Shown: positions 29,884-38,462, counted from the first letter of the stretch. The stretch is 64,000 bases of DNA from Echinimonas agarilytica (GCF_023703465.1 NZ_JAMQGP010000002.1:434001-498000); one strand, 5' to 3'. The notes: a model not told the origin generated them from the letters alone. Numbers and translations are program-made.

Positions 29884-30093
29884 TTATACGACAACGATGT
29901 TTTCAGCTTGAGGACCTTTTTTGCCCTGAGTCACTTGGAATTGTACTTTTTGGCCTTCAGCCAAAGTACGGAAACCAGTGCTTGAAATCGCGCTGAAGTG
30001 AGCGAATACGTCTGGACCAGACTCTTGCTCGATGAAACCAAAACCTTTTGTTTCGTTGAACCATTTAACGGTTCCAGTAGTTGTCTCTGACAT
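29884..30093 (-). CDS. cspA: Cold shock domain protein (CspA family)
   Basis: A 69-aa single-strand nucleic-acid-binding protein acting as an RNA chaperone. The RNP1 motif KGFGFIEQ and RNP2 motif VFAHFSAI are intact, as is [12 protein letters not shown] at the N-terminus. ATG 30093 with AGGA upstream is preferred to the adjacent GTG at 30096. A 350-bp region with hairpins separates it from the Lrp-type gene, in keeping with the long structured leaders of csp genes. Which paralogue it is cannot be decided. Confidence 0.92.
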   Translation of the reverse strand: MSETTTGTVKWFNETKGFGFIEQESGPDVFAHFSAISSTGFRTLAEGQKVQFQVTQGKKGPQAENIVVV

Positions 30094-30096
30094 CAC

Positions 30097-30445
30097 TATA
30101 TCCTATGGGTTAAAACTATATCTTAATGCTCGCCATTTTTGGTGAGCGGGTGTAGCGGGAAAACAGACTGAAACTTAAACCTACAGGACGTGATGACAAG
30201 CTGCGCATCCAAAACGAGAGGATAAATATTCGACTTTCTTTCTAGCTATGTCGGATTTTAAAGAAAAAATCTCAAATGCCAAGCATTAATAGAAAAATTC
30301 ATACAATTGTCTTAAATTCATCAAATATTGGTCGTTTTGAAAACCAATAGCCATCCGAAGGAAAACGCTTCAGTGTCATTAAGCTAATTTAGCAGCGAGA
30401 TCTTAACTTGCAAGCTTTTGGAAAGTTAAGATTTTCTGTGACACA
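30097..30445 (-). other. Long upstream region of the cold shock gene
   Basis: AT-rich, without a gene. It contains a 7-bp hairpin (GCTCGCC at 30129-30135 with GGTGAGC at 30142-30148, one wobble pair), probably in the mRNA leader. Near the lrp-like gene end is a 10-bp inverted repeat (ATCTTAACTT 30400-30409 with AAGTTAAGAT 30423-30432), which may be that gene's 3' hairpin. Confidence 0.5.
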
Positions 30446-30928
30446 TTAACGAGAAGAATAGGGCTCCAGTGGTAGTTCTGTTTTGTCGATAACTTTTCTA
30501 AGCACAAAGCTTGAATGAACACCTGTAACGCCATCAATTCGCGTGAGGCGGCCCAGCAAAAACGCTTGGTAATAATCCATATCGGGCACCACAACGCGCA
30601 ATAGGTAATCTGCGGATTGGCCCGTGACGATACTGCATTCGATGACTTCAGGAAATTGAGCAATGGTTTGTTCAAAGTTATCAAAACGTTCTGGCGTATG
30701 GCGATCCATGGTGACGGTCAAAATGACTGATAATTTCAACTCCAAGGCTTCTTGATCCAGCAAGGTCACATGTTTCTTTATCACTCCTGATTGCTCTAAT
30801 CGCTTTACTCTGCGAGCGCATGGGGTAGGGGACAAACCTATTTTTTCGGCTAACTCTAAATTGCTGATGCGGCCGTTGGATTGCATTTCAGACAAGATTA
30901 GTTTGTCGTAATGGTCGAGCTTCAACAT
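30446..30928 (-). CDS. Lrp/AsnC family transcriptional regulator
   Basis: A 160-aa feast/famine regulator. The N-terminal HTH (ILSEMQSNGRISNLELAEKIGLSPTPCARRVKRLEQSGVI) is followed by the RAM/AsnC ligand-binding domain, with IECSIVTGQSADYLLRVVVPDMDYYQAF and IDGVTGVHSSFVLRKV. It differs from Lrp itself in details and is probably one of the several Lrp-like paralogues. The ligand, likely an amino acid, is not evident. No target gene is adjacent in an operon. Confidence 0.9.
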   Translation of the reverse strand: MLKLDHYDKLILSEMQSNGRISNLELAEKIGLSPTPCARRVKRLEQSGVIKKHVTLLDQEALELKLSVILTVTMDRHTPERFDNFEQTIAQFPEVIECSIVTGQSADYLLRVVVPDMDYYQAFLLGRLTRIDGVTGVHSSFVLRKVIDKTELPLEPYSSR

Positions 30929-31045
30929 AACAAGGCCTATATAGAGACTAAAAGTGATATCTATTTTATGTTTGGTGATATTAACTCAATATTGTTTTTT
31001 TTGTAGTGTAAGTCGTTAGTTTTTGTTGGCTGTAATGATTTTTTA

Positions 31046-31272
31046 GTGACACTCGCTCAATCAATCAAGATAGACTGTGTCATAACGTCATTGCTTCCTG
31101 AGTTGGTGATCCTAGCAACGGAAGAGAATACTACTTGTTATGATGTGGCGGCCTTTTACCCAAAGGTTTGAAGCACATAAGCTAGGTACTTCACAAGAGT
31201 ATTGTAGTGAAATTGATGTGAGGTGTTCGAATTGAGTACAGAAACCCGCATGCATTTGCTTGCGGGTTTTTT
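31046..31272 (+). ncRNA. Candidate structured small RNA with promoter and terminator
   Basis: The 350-bp gap before the minus-strand lipoprotein gene has no gene but ends in a plus-strand intrinsic terminator (AAACCCGCA 31242-31250 with TGCGGGTTT 31261-31269, then a T run to 31272). GTGACA (31046-31051) and TAGACT (31071-31076), spaced 19 bp, could start a transcript near 31083. That transcript would contain a long stem (31127-31138 with 31193-31203, one bulge) enclosing a CCTTT/AAAGG hairpin (31152-31166). The predicted size is about 190 nt. It does not match 6S, tmRNA, RNase P, SRP or GcvB sequences that I know. Confidence 0.45.
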
Positions 31273-31277
31273 GCTAT

Positions 31278-31754
31278 TTAGTTCACTCGTGCCGAAGGAA
31301 GAGTTGCAGCGGTGGCTTTCATTTGAGTGCAATACGCTGCTATTCGAACTTCACTGCGGAAATGTTCAACAATATCTATGTCGTAATTCACGGGGCATAG
31401 GCTTCGTTCTCGAAGTTGTTGTTCAAGGGCATTTAAAGCGATATGTTCGCGCAACACATCGGTATTGCTAGGTGTGCTTAAAATGTAAGGCGCTTGTTTG
31501 CGTGTCGCTAAACGCGGATCCCGTCCATTGCGTTTGTTCTTGGTTCTGCGAGGCTGATCATCGCTAAGTTCTCGACTAAGCTCCGGACCGGTTTTGATGA
31601 GGTGCGCAATATAAATGACCCCTACTAATCCATCTTCGCGACGATCAAATTTGAATTCCTCAGATTCGATAGGATTGACTTCTTCTGGGTCACTTGCGCA
31701 TCCTACGAGAGACGCCAAAAGAGCAATAAAAATGAGTCGATATAATTGATACAT
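31278..31754 (-). CDS. Putative lipoprotein of unknown function
   Basis: A 158-aa protein. ATG 31754 gives MYQLYRLIFIALLASLVGCAS, a lipoprotein signal with lipobox LVGC at residues 16-19. The 16-residue extension from 31802 would hide the signal. The mature part is charged and has two Cys residues in RSLCPVNYDIDIVEHF and AAYCTQMKA, possibly a disulfide. I recognise no family. It may be attached to the inner leaflet of the outer membrane because Ala-Ser, not Asp, follows the Cys. Confidence 0.7.
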   Translation of the reverse strand: MYQLYRLIFIALLASLVGCASDPEEVNPIESEEFKFDRREDGLVGVIYIAHLIKTGPELSRELSDDQPRRTKNKRNGRDPRLATRKQAPYILSTPSNTDVLREHIALNALEQQLRERSLCPVNYDIDIVEHFRSEVRIAAYCTQMKATAATLPSARVN

Positions 31755-31840
31755 AAGGCGCTTGGATTTGTTAAATGATACAAAGAAATTAAACATTACC
31801 ATACCGTCTCGGCAGACAATTGCAAATAGAGAACAAGGCG

Positions 31841-32278
31841 TTAAGAGGCGATAAAAGGTGATGCCATCAGCAAAATAATGGCATAGCGTGCAGCTTTCCC
31901 AATGAACATGGCGATCGCTGTTTTCAAATAGGGCAGTTTAAGCCAGCCAGCCGCCAAACAAATGATATCCCCCACAATGGGTAACCAACTGAAAAGTAAT
32001 GCCCATGCACCCCATCTGCGCACATAAGTTAGATACTTTAATTGTTGGTTTTTTTGGGCCAGCTGTTCAGGCGTGCGATACCGAGCGGCCTGAATGCCCA
32101 TCCAGAATGTAATTAACCCACCTATTGTATTGCCTAAGGTGGCCGCAATGAAAAGCTGGAACGTGGGTGCCCATTGATTTAGGTGGGCTGCTAATAGTGC
32201 TGCTTCAGAGCCACCAGGAAGCAGAGTTGCTGCCAATAAGCTCGTTAGAAATAATCCGAAGACAGTCATGAAACCCAC
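31841..32278 (-). CDS. yqaA: YqaA family membrane protein (VTT/DedA-like)
   Basis: A 145-aa inner-membrane protein of the YqaA group of the VTT (SNARE-associated/DedA) superfamily. Signature parts are LFLTSLLAATLLPGGSEAAL, AATLGNTIGGLITFWMG (the re-entrant GN..G motif) and RRWGAWALLFSWLPIVGDIICLAAGW. DedA relatives are linked to lipid scrambling and membrane homeostasis; the role of YqaA is not established. Confidence 0.88.
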   Translation of the reverse strand: MGFMTVFGLFLTSLLAATLLPGGSEAALLAAHLNQWAPTFQLFIAATLGNTIGGLITFWMGIQAARYRTPEQLAQKNQQLKYLTYVRRWGAWALLFSWLPIVGDIICLAAGWLKLPYLKTAIAMFIGKAARYAIILLMASPFIAS

Positions 32279-32301
32279 ATATTTTTACGGCCAGGTGGGC
32301 A

Positions 32302-32673
32302 CTATAACGTATTCAGCCAAGTCAGCGCACTGTCGCGAGAATTGAAAATGCGCATAGGTCGAGATGGAAAAGCAATGGTGTTGATCTCAACAAAAGATTC
32401 AGCCGACAAGCGCGCGAACCTACTAGTGGCGATCATCGCAATCGCTTTTAGACGATGCTGGTTGCCAAAATTTCGAATACCGTCAAAGTCAAAGTAGTTA
32501 TCGTCTCGCCATTCAAATAACAGCGCAAACGGTTTTGTGGTATTGAGCTGAAGCCAGTGATTAAACACTAACTGGGTGGTGCTATCGACCTCAGCATCGG
32601 TCGCAGGAATCCACTCGACCAAATGGTCGGAATGATGTTTGAAACTTCCAAGTTCTTGGATGTCTTCGGTCAT
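32302..32673 (-). CDS. STAS/SpoIIAA-like protein
   Basis: A 123-aa soluble protein. ATG 32673 with GGAGAG at 32683-32678 is preferred to a TTG at 32685, which would include the ribosome-binding site. The pattern, a beta-alpha fold with PFALLFEWRDDNYFDFDGIRNFGN, then LKAIAMIATSRFARLSAE and a C-terminal FPSRPMRIFNSRDSALTWL, resembles SpoIIAA-like/STAS lipid-binding proteins. The similarity is by fold pattern only. The function is unknown. Confidence 0.6.
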   Translation of the reverse strand: MTEDIQELGSFKHHSDHLVEWIPATDAEVDSTTQLVFNHWLQLNTTKPFALLFEWRDDNYFDFDGIRNFGNQHRLKAIAMIATSRFARLSAESFVEINTIAFPSRPMRIFNSRDSALTWLNTL

Positions 32674-32786
32674 AAGGCTCTCCAATCATAACCACAGAGC
32701 TAAAACAATGACCTTCCTTGGTAGTGTTGGGAGTACATATTGATATGATTTAGAGAAGCAAACCTTCGGTTAGTTCAATTAATTCG

Positions 32787-32811
32787 AAGGACGCTCGATT
32801 TGAGCGTCCTT
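32787..32811. terminator. Hairpin at the 3' end of the Lpd-like gene
   Basis: AAGGACGCTC (32787-32796) and GAGCGTCCTT (32802-32811), a perfect 10-bp stem. There is no T run on the minus strand, so it may stabilise the 3' end instead of terminating efficiently. Confidence 0.6.
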
Positions 32812-32820
32812 GATTAAAAA

Positions 32821-34278
32821 CTAGGCCATGCCTTCTTGCTCACATTCCATACAGGTTGTTGCACAATCAGAATTCGAATCGAGTTGGTCAGCTGCACTTC
32901 TGAGTGCTGTGCGGACGCCTTCTTCAATCACAGGGTGATAAAATGGCATGTCCAACATTTGGGCAATTGTCATTTGCTGTTGATGCGCCCAAGCCAATAG
33001 GTGGGCAAGGTGCTCGGCTGCAGGACCAATCATTTCAGCCCCCATGAGTATGCCGGTGCCTTGCTCTGCATAGATACGAAGGAGTCCCTTGTTTTTTAGC
33101 ATCACTCGACTTCGGCCTTGGTTTTCAAAGCTTACTTCGCCAATGACCAAACAATTGCACGCGCCAAGACGACGTTGAGCTTCTTGATAGGTCATACCGA
33201 TCATTGCTATTTGCGGGTCGCTAAACACAACAGAAATGGCGCTTCTTCTCAATCCATTCTGTAATGTTGGGTATCGTCCTGCATTGTCACCCGCGATTCG
33301 CCCTTGATCTGCAGCTTCATGCAATAGCGGCAATTGGTTGCTGGCATCTCCTGCAATAAATATATGCGGCATAGATGATTGCATAGTGAGAGGGTCGGCA
33401 ATTGGAACGCCTTTCGAATCAAGATCCAGCGATAAGCTTTCTAAGGCAAGTTTATCTACATTTGGGCGTCTGCCAGTCGCAGCAATTACGTAGTTAACTT
33501 TGATGTCTTGCAATGTACCGTGATCATCAACATAGCGAATATCAACAGCATTTCCATTGCGTTTCATATGCTCAAGTTTAACATCGGGGTAGAGTGGAAA
33601 TTCATGTTTGAAGGTTTGTGTTGCATACTCTCGAACAGCTGGATCCGTTAAGGGACCCACATTACCGCCAACACCGAACATGTGAACCTGAACGCCAAGA
33701 CGATGCAAAGCTTGCCCTAACTCAAGGCCAATCACCCCTGGGCCAAATATCGCGATAGAGGCAGGAAGATCATCCCAGTCAAAAATGTCGTCATTGACGA
33801 CTAATCGGTCACCCAGTTCGTTCCAGACTTGCGGATAGGCTGGGCGTGAGCCGGTTGCGATGACAATGCGTTCAGCATGAATTTGTGTGTGCCCATCCAC
33901 TTGCAACGTATGAGTGCCAACAAACTTTGCATAGCCTTCAATCTTGTCTTCACTCGGAATTGAGTCGACGCCTTCGACCACAAAGCCGACGAATCGATCG
34001 CGTTCACTTTTGACACGAGCCATCACTTGTTTGCTATCAACAACCACTGCTCCTTCAATGTGTACACCGAAGGCGTCGGTCGATTGTGCTTGATGAGAGG
34101 CCTCGGCGGCAGCAATCAGAAGCTTTGAAGGCATACAGCCCACTCGAGCGCACGTTGTTCCAAATGGGCCGCCTTCAATCATAACGACGTGATTCGCATG
34201 TTGCTTTGCTGCGCGGTAAGCAGATAAGCCGGCAGTACCACCGCCAATCACGGCGACGTCAACAGTTAGTTGTTTCAT
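32821..34278 (-). CDS. Lpd-like pyridine nucleotide-disulfide oxidoreductase with Cys-rich tail
   Basis: Class I FAD disulfide reductase of 485 aa. The FAD motif is VIGGGTAGLSA, the redox disulfide Cys43/Cys48 lies in GTTCARVGCMPSK, the NAD-binding region is FGPGVIGLELGQAL, and HPVIEEG holds the catalytic base. The C-terminus ends with Cys472, Cys476 and Cys479 (DCATTCMECEQEGMA), absent from ordinary dihydrolipoamide dehydrogenases. It lies directly downstream of the Prx-Grx gene, so it probably delivers NAD(P)H electrons to that peroxidase or to a small thiol. No 2-oxoacid dehydrogenase genes are near, arguing against a housekeeping Lpd. Confidence 0.87.
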   Translation of the reverse strand: MKQLTVDVAVIGGGTAGLSAYRAAKQHANHVVMIEGGPFGTTCARVGCMPSKLLIAAAEASHQAQSTDAFGVHIEGAVVVDSKQVMARVKSERDRFVGFVVEGVDSIPSEDKIEGYAKFVGTHTLQVDGHTQIHAERIVIATGSRPAYPQVWNELGDRLVVNDDIFDWDDLPASIAIFGPGVIGLELGQALHRLGVQVHMFGVGGNVGPLTDPAVREYATQTFKHEFPLYPDVKLEHMKRNGNAVDIRYVDDHGTLQDIKVNYVIAATGRRPNVDKLALESLSLDLDSKGVPIADPLTMQSSMPHIFIAGDASNQLPLLHEAADQGRIAGDNAGRYPTLQNGLRRSAISVVFSDPQIAMIGMTYQEAQRRLGACNCLVIGEVSFENQGRSRVMLKNKGLLRIYAEQGTGILMGAEMIGPAAEHLAHLLAWAHQQQMTIAQMLDMPFYHPVIEEGVRTALRSAADQLDSNSDCATTCMECEQEGMA

Positions 34279-34334
34279 AACAGCTCCAAGAAATACAGTA
34301 GAAGAGGTAGATACGATATTGAGTGATGAGAAGA

Positions 34335-34356
34335 AAGGCTCGGCAACCCGAGCCTT
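34335..34356 (-). terminator. Hairpin between the Prx-Grx and Lpd-like genes
   Basis: On the minus strand AAGGCTCGG, GTTG and CCGAGCCTT (34356-34335) are followed by a pyrimidine-rich stretch with few consecutive T residues. Partial termination or mRNA processing between the two genes is plausible. Confidence 0.6.
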
Positions 34357-34368
34357 GAGAGCAATGAC

Positions 34369-35103
34369 CTATGCTTGACTAAGGTAAGCGTCGAGCTCTT
34401 CGCTACCACCGATGTGTTCACCATTAATAAAGATTTGTGGCACTGTTGAGCGCCCCGTCATCGCTTTCAAGCTGACCGTGGTGGCATCGGTCCCCAAAAT
34501 CACTTCCTCATAGCGAATGTGGGCATCTTGTAGTGCTTGCTTCGCCTTGGCACAGAACGGGCAACCTGGTTTTGAGATCACACTCACCGAAAGCGGCTTT
34601 GCTGCCTCTGGAGCAATGTAGTTCAACATTGTGTCTGCATCTGAGACTTCAAACGGGTCACCTGGTTTGTTGGGTTCGATGAACATTTTCTCAATGACCC
34701 CGTTTTTCACCAACATCGAGTAGCGCCAAGAACGCTTGCCGAAGCCGATGTCAGACTTATCCACCAACATTTCCATACCGTCACTGAATTCGCCATTGCC
34801 ATCTGGAATGACGTTAATATTTTCAGCTTCTTGATCAGCCAGCCAAGCATTCATAACAAATGTGTCGTTAACGCTCATGCAAACGATATCGTCCACGCCA
34901 TTTTCCTTGAATACACTGGCAAGCTCGTTGTAACGAGGTAAGTGTGTTGAGGAACACGTTGGAGTGAAAGCTCCCGGAAGAGAGAATACAATCACGGTTT
35001 TGTTGGCAAAGATATCTTCGGTCGTTACATCCAGCCATTGATCGTCTTTACGAGTGCGAAAAGTAACCTGTGGAACTGATTGACCTTCTTTATTATTTAA
35101 CAT
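34369..35103 (-). CDS. Hybrid peroxiredoxin-glutaredoxin
   Basis: Fusion of a Prx5-type peroxiredoxin and a glutaredoxin, using glutathione-linked thiols to reduce peroxides. ATG 35103 with AGGAG at 35115-35111 gives 244 aa; an upstream start at 35133 would include the ribosome-binding site. The peroxidatic Cys50 is in [14 protein letters not shown]. The glutaredoxin domain (about 173-244) has CPFC at 181-184 and [14 protein letters not shown]. Such hybrids are known from Haemophilus and Vibrio. The next gene encodes a flavin disulfide reductase, giving a complete electron path. Confidence 0.95.
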   Translation of the reverse strand: MLNNKEGQSVPQVTFRTRKDDQWLDVTTEDIFANKTVIVFSLPGAFTPTCSSTHLPRYNELASVFKENGVDDIVCMSVNDTFVMNAWLADQEAENINVIPDGNGEFSDGMEMLVDKSDIGFGKRSWRYSMLVKNGVIEKMFIEPNKPGDPFEVSDADTMLNYIAPEAAKPLSVSVISKPGCPFCAKAKQALQDAHIRYEEVILGTDATTVSLKAMTGRSTVPQIFINGEHIGGSEELDAYLSQA

Positions 35104-35192
35104 GGTAAAGCTCCTAACTTGTTTAAAATTCAAATGTCGTGTTGATGGAACCTAGTATTACCGAAGTTCATTGAAAGGTTAAGTCGTATAAA

Positions 35193-35209
35193 CCTATTAG
35201 TTTGATAGG
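35193..35209 (-). promoter_or_regulatory. Possible OxyR-like palindrome upstream of Prx-Grx
   Basis: CCTAT (35193-35197) and ATAGG (35205-35209) are separated by 7 bp, the central spacing of OxyR sites (CTAT-N7-ATAG). The outer quarter-sites match poorly. It lies about 90 bp upstream of the gene. Confidence 0.3.
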
Positions 35210-35372
35210 AATCAATGTTTATTAATCTTGTCGATATAGGCAGTTTTTTAAGTTTTATTCGACTTGTTATAGTGCTTTAGCCGTTAAAGCTCAGCAGCTA
35301 GTGAAATATTTATTACAAATGTAGATTTTTTGATGCGGCTGTAATTTCTTTGTATCCCTTATTCCTATTGGT

Positions 35373-35434
35373 CTGAAATTTTTCTGAAACATTTGTGTTG
35401 CTGTTCTGTAACAAAGTTGAAGTCTTTTTGTAAT
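35373..35434 (+). promoter_or_regulatory. Extended Pho box-like array upstream of the lipoprotein gene
   Basis: Six heptamers in exact 11-bp register: CTGAAAT (35373), CTGAAAC (35384), GTGTTGC (35395), CTGTAAC (35406), TTGAAGT (35417) and TTGTAAT (35428), each followed by a 4-bp AT-rich spacer. PhoB binds direct heptamers (CTGTCAT-like, with CTGTAAC and TTGTAAT allowed) at this spacing. A possible -10, TAGCTT at 35445-35450, lies 10 bp after the last heptamer, as in PhoB-activated promoters. Confidence 0.65.
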
Positions 35435-35499
35435 TTTTTGGGGGTAGCTTTGCTGTCGCTTATTACTAAATGCGATTAATTCCATCCTCGGAGAAGACA

Positions 35500-38340
35500 A
35501 TGGAACTGAAAAACCTGTTTAAGCTTGGCGCGATTGCAGCTGGGCTTGTGCTTGCTGGTTGTGGCGGTGGCGACATCAACATTAATACTGGCGATGAAAT
35601 TGTTGATGGCGGTACCGGTGGTGGTACTGGTGGCGATCAACAGACTCCTCAAGAAATAGCCTACGGCGGTTTCGCGACTAAAAGTACCACAATTGCTGCG
35701 ATTGATGGAAAAGAAGTTTGGACCCTCGGCGGGTTGATCGAGCCGACGACTGAATCTGCATCAAACTTCTTAACAGGCGGCCAAAGCGGCAATGAAGTTG
35801 TTTTAGGTGACGACGTTGTATGGTTGCTTGAAGAGCCAGTCATCATTGGTGGCGATAACGAAAACTCTGTTGAGTTGACGATTCTTCCAGGCACTAAGAT
35901 TTTAGGTGACGACGGTTCTTACATCGTTGTTAGCCGTGGTTCAAAAATCATGGCAGAAGGTACGGCCGACGCGCCAATCGTAATGACCTCTTTGGCAGCA
36001 GAAGTGACTGAAGGCTCTAAAGGTGATTGGGGTGGATTAGTACTTCTTGGTAACGCTCCTGTAAATACATGTGCTGAAGCAGCAACATGTGATGCATCGT
36101 TTGAAGTAGGTGACTACTCATACGGTGGCGACGATGAAACTGATAGTTCAGGTTCATTGAAATATGTTCGTGTTGAATTTGGTGGTTTCAAAATCAATGA
36201 TACTCAAGAAATGAACGGTATCAGCTTTGCTGGTGTGGGTTCAGGAACTGAAGTTGATTACATTCAAGTCCACGAAAACAACGATGACGGTGTAGAGTTC
36301 TGGGGCGGTAACGTTTCTATTTCTCACGTTGTGTTGACGAATAACTTTGATGATTCTTTAGATTGGACAAACGGTTGGAACGGTTCTGCGCAACACGTCT
36401 ACATCAGCCAATCTGATAACGGTTCTAACCGTGGTATTGAAGGTGATAGCAACGGCGGTCAACCTGCTTCAATCCCTGTTTCTCACCCAACACTTGCTAA
36501 CGTAACGATTCAAGTTGCGAACGGCACAAACTCTTCTGACGACGACGCTGAAGGCATCATCTACCGTGCAGGAACGCAAGTTACTGCATACAACGTTCTG
36601 GTTAAAGGCGACGTCGATTCAGGTGAATGTTTAGAAATTAACGATGACTCAACTGTCACAAACGCAGAAGCGGGTATGTTGAAAATGACGCACAGCTTAA
36701 TTGACTGTGTTGAACCTTTCAAAAATGCAAAAGCAGATGAAGAGAAAGGCACAACTTTAGCGTATGACGTTGAAGCTTGGTTCATGGGGCAAGAAGGTAA
36801 CTTGGCGGCAGCTGCTGACCTTACGGGTTACATGCCAAACACTTCTTCTGTTGCATTGACAGGCGGCATGGCTGACTTGTCTAACATGGACGACCGTTTA
36901 GATGACGCTGATTACATCGGAGCATTCGATGGTGAAAATGATTGGACCGAAGGTTGGACTTACGATGCTGATGCAGTCTCTGCTCCAGTAGAACTTCAAC
37001 CACTCACATCTTGCCCTGCTGGCACAACAACCGAACAGGTTGCGAGCGGCTTGTATAAAGATGCAGCAGTCACTTTAGTTTGTTCGTTCTCGGGCACATT
37101 GACTTCTGATGTGACGCTTTTAGCTGGCTCAAACGTCCTGTACAAAGTTGACGGCGGCCCAGTCATTGTTGGCGGCGACAACGAACAATCAGCAACACTT
37201 GCTATTCAAGCCGGTGTAAACCTTTTCGGTACAAGCGATAGCTACATTGCGGTGAGTCGTGGTTCAGAAATCATGGCTTTGGGTACTGCTGATTTGCCAA
37301 TCGTGATGACATCTGAAGAAGATGTGATTGCGGGCGCTGAAGGCGAACGTGCTCAATGGGGCGGCTTGGTATTGTTGGGTAACGGCTTAACTAATGCGTG
37401 TCCTGACAAAAATGATTGCGATGCTTCATTTGAAGTAGGTAGCCATTCTTACGGCGGAAATGACAACACAGATAGCAGCGGTCAATTAAGCTACGTTGTT
37501 GTTAAGTATGCTGGTTTTAAAGTGAACGATACTCAAGAAATGAACGGTATCAGCTTTGCAGCAGTCGGTTCTGGAACTCAAGTAGACCACATCCAAGTCC
37601 ATGCGAATGGCGATGATGGGGTCGAATTCTGGGGTGGTGCGGTGAACTTGAAATACGTTTACTTGACTCACAACTTGGATGATAGCTGGGATTGGACTAA
37701 CGGTTGGACAGGTAAAGCACAGTTTGTATTCATCGAGCACGAAGATGGTGTTGCAAACCGTGGTATCGAAGCCGACAGCCACTCAGACCCAAAAAATGGT
37801 GAAGCGGAAGCAACTCCAACTTCAGCTCCAATGCTTGCCAACGTAACTATCCTTCCAGGTGTAGACGTTGCTAACCCAAGCGGTGACAAAGGCGAAGGTA
37901 TTATTCTTCGCAAAGGCACAGCGGGCGAGCTTTACAACCTATTGGTTCAAGGCCGCAAAGGTGACACGGGTGAAACTGAATCAGGCGAATGTTTAGAGCT
38001 TGATGGTGAGCAAGCAGGCCTTATTGAGCACGTTGAAGACGGTACTTTGTTAATTCAACACTCAATCATCGATTGTAACGAAGAGTTCAAATACTCAAAC
38101 GGCGACAACGAGAACACGGTAGATGCTGTCAACGTTGAAACTTGGTTCTTAGGTCAAGATGGTAATTCCGCAACGGCAGTAATGCTAACTGACGGAATGC
38201 CTGCAGCTGACGATGCCACTTTGATTGGTACTGGTAAAGATATGCCAGCAGTTGATTCATTCTTTGATGAAGCTGACTACATCGGTGCATTCGACGGTCA
38301 AAACAATTGGCTAGAAGGTTGGACTTACAGCCCTAAGTAA
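35500..38340 (+). CDS. Large acidic lipoprotein with internal duplication
   Basis: A 946-aa outer-membrane-type lipoprotein. ATG 35500 with CGGAGAAG at 35489-35496 gives a lipoprotein signal ending LVLAGC (Cys21), then a Gly/Asp-rich linker. Two homologous halves follow (about 55-500 and 515-946). Both contain VIIGGDN or VIVGGDN, SYIVVSRGS or SYIAVSRGS, WGGLVLLGN, CDASFEVG, NDTQEMNGISF, GDDGVEFWGG or NDDGVEFWGG, DWTNGW and ADYIGAFDG or ADYIGAFDGQN. The repeated short beta-strand pattern suggests a right-handed beta-helix, and the many Asp residues suggest Ca2+ binding. It precedes a TonB-dependent receptor and a Pho box-like array. The function is not established; I infer a surface partner of the receptor. 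Confidence 0.8.
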   Translation: MELKNLFKLGAIAAGLVLAGCGGGDININTGDEIVDGGTGGGTGGDQQTPQEIAYGGFATKSTTIAAIDGKEVWTLGGLIEPTTESASNFLTGGQSGNEVVLGDDVVWLLEEPVIIGGDNENSVELTILPGTKILGDDGSYIVVSRGSKIMAEGTADAPIVMTSLAAEVTEGSKGDWGGLVLLGNAPVNTCAEAATCDASFEVGDYSYGGDDETDSSGSLKYVRVEFGGFKINDTQEMNGISFAGVGSGTEVDYIQVHENNDDGVEFWGGNVSISHVVLTNNFDDSLDWTNGWNGSAQHVYISQSDNGSNRGIEGDSNGGQPASIPVSHPTLANVTIQVANGTNSSDDDAEGIIYRAGTQVTAYNVLVKGDVDSGECLEINDDSTVTNAEAGMLKMTHSLIDCVEPFKNAKADEEKGTTLAYDVEAWFMGQEGNLAAAADLTGYMPNTSSVALTGGMADLSNMDDRLDDADYIGAFDGENDWTEGWTYDADAVSAPVELQPLTSCPAGTTTEQVASGLYKDAAVTLVCSFSGTLTSDVTLLAGSNVLYKVDGGPVIVGGDNEQSATLAIQAGVNLFGTSDSYIAVSRGSEIMALGTADLPIVMTSEEDVIAGAEGERAQWGGLVLLGNGLTNACPDKNDCDASFEVGSHSYGGNDNTDSSGQLSYVVVKYAGFKVNDTQEMNGISFAAVGSGTQVDHIQVHANGDDGVEFWGGAVNLKYVYLTHNLDDSWDWTNGWTGKAQFVFIEHEDGVANRGIEADSHSDPKNGEAEATPTSAPMLANVTILPGVDVANPSGDKGEGIILRKGTAGELYNLLVQGRKGDTGETESGECLELDGEQAGLIEHVEDGTLLIQHSIIDCNEEFKYSNGDNENTVDAVNVETWFLGQDGNSATAVMLTDGMPAADDATLIGTGKDMPAVDSFFDEADYIGAFDGQNNWLEGWTYSPK

Positions 38341-38350
38341 GCCCGACAAG

Positions 38351-38370
38351 CAGGGAGCTTCGGCTCCCTG
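38351..38370 (+). terminator. Intercistronic UUCG hairpin
   Basis: CAGGGAGC, TTCG and GCTCCCTG form a very stable 8-bp stem with a UUCG tetraloop between the lipoprotein and receptor genes. No T run follows, so it may protect the upstream message or set the ratio of the two products. Confidence 0.65.
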
Positions 38371-38462
38371 ATATTCAACCTCCTTATTTTTAAGTTTGAA
38401 TATTTTTCGGGTTACTCCAAGTGAGTGGCCCGACTCTGAATTGCATACAGGATTGTAATAGT

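Noticed and set aside
31223-31471. Plus-strand frame of 82 codons beginning before the 31.24 kb terminator
   Set aside because: It spans an intrinsic terminator and then runs antisense to the lipoprotein gene.
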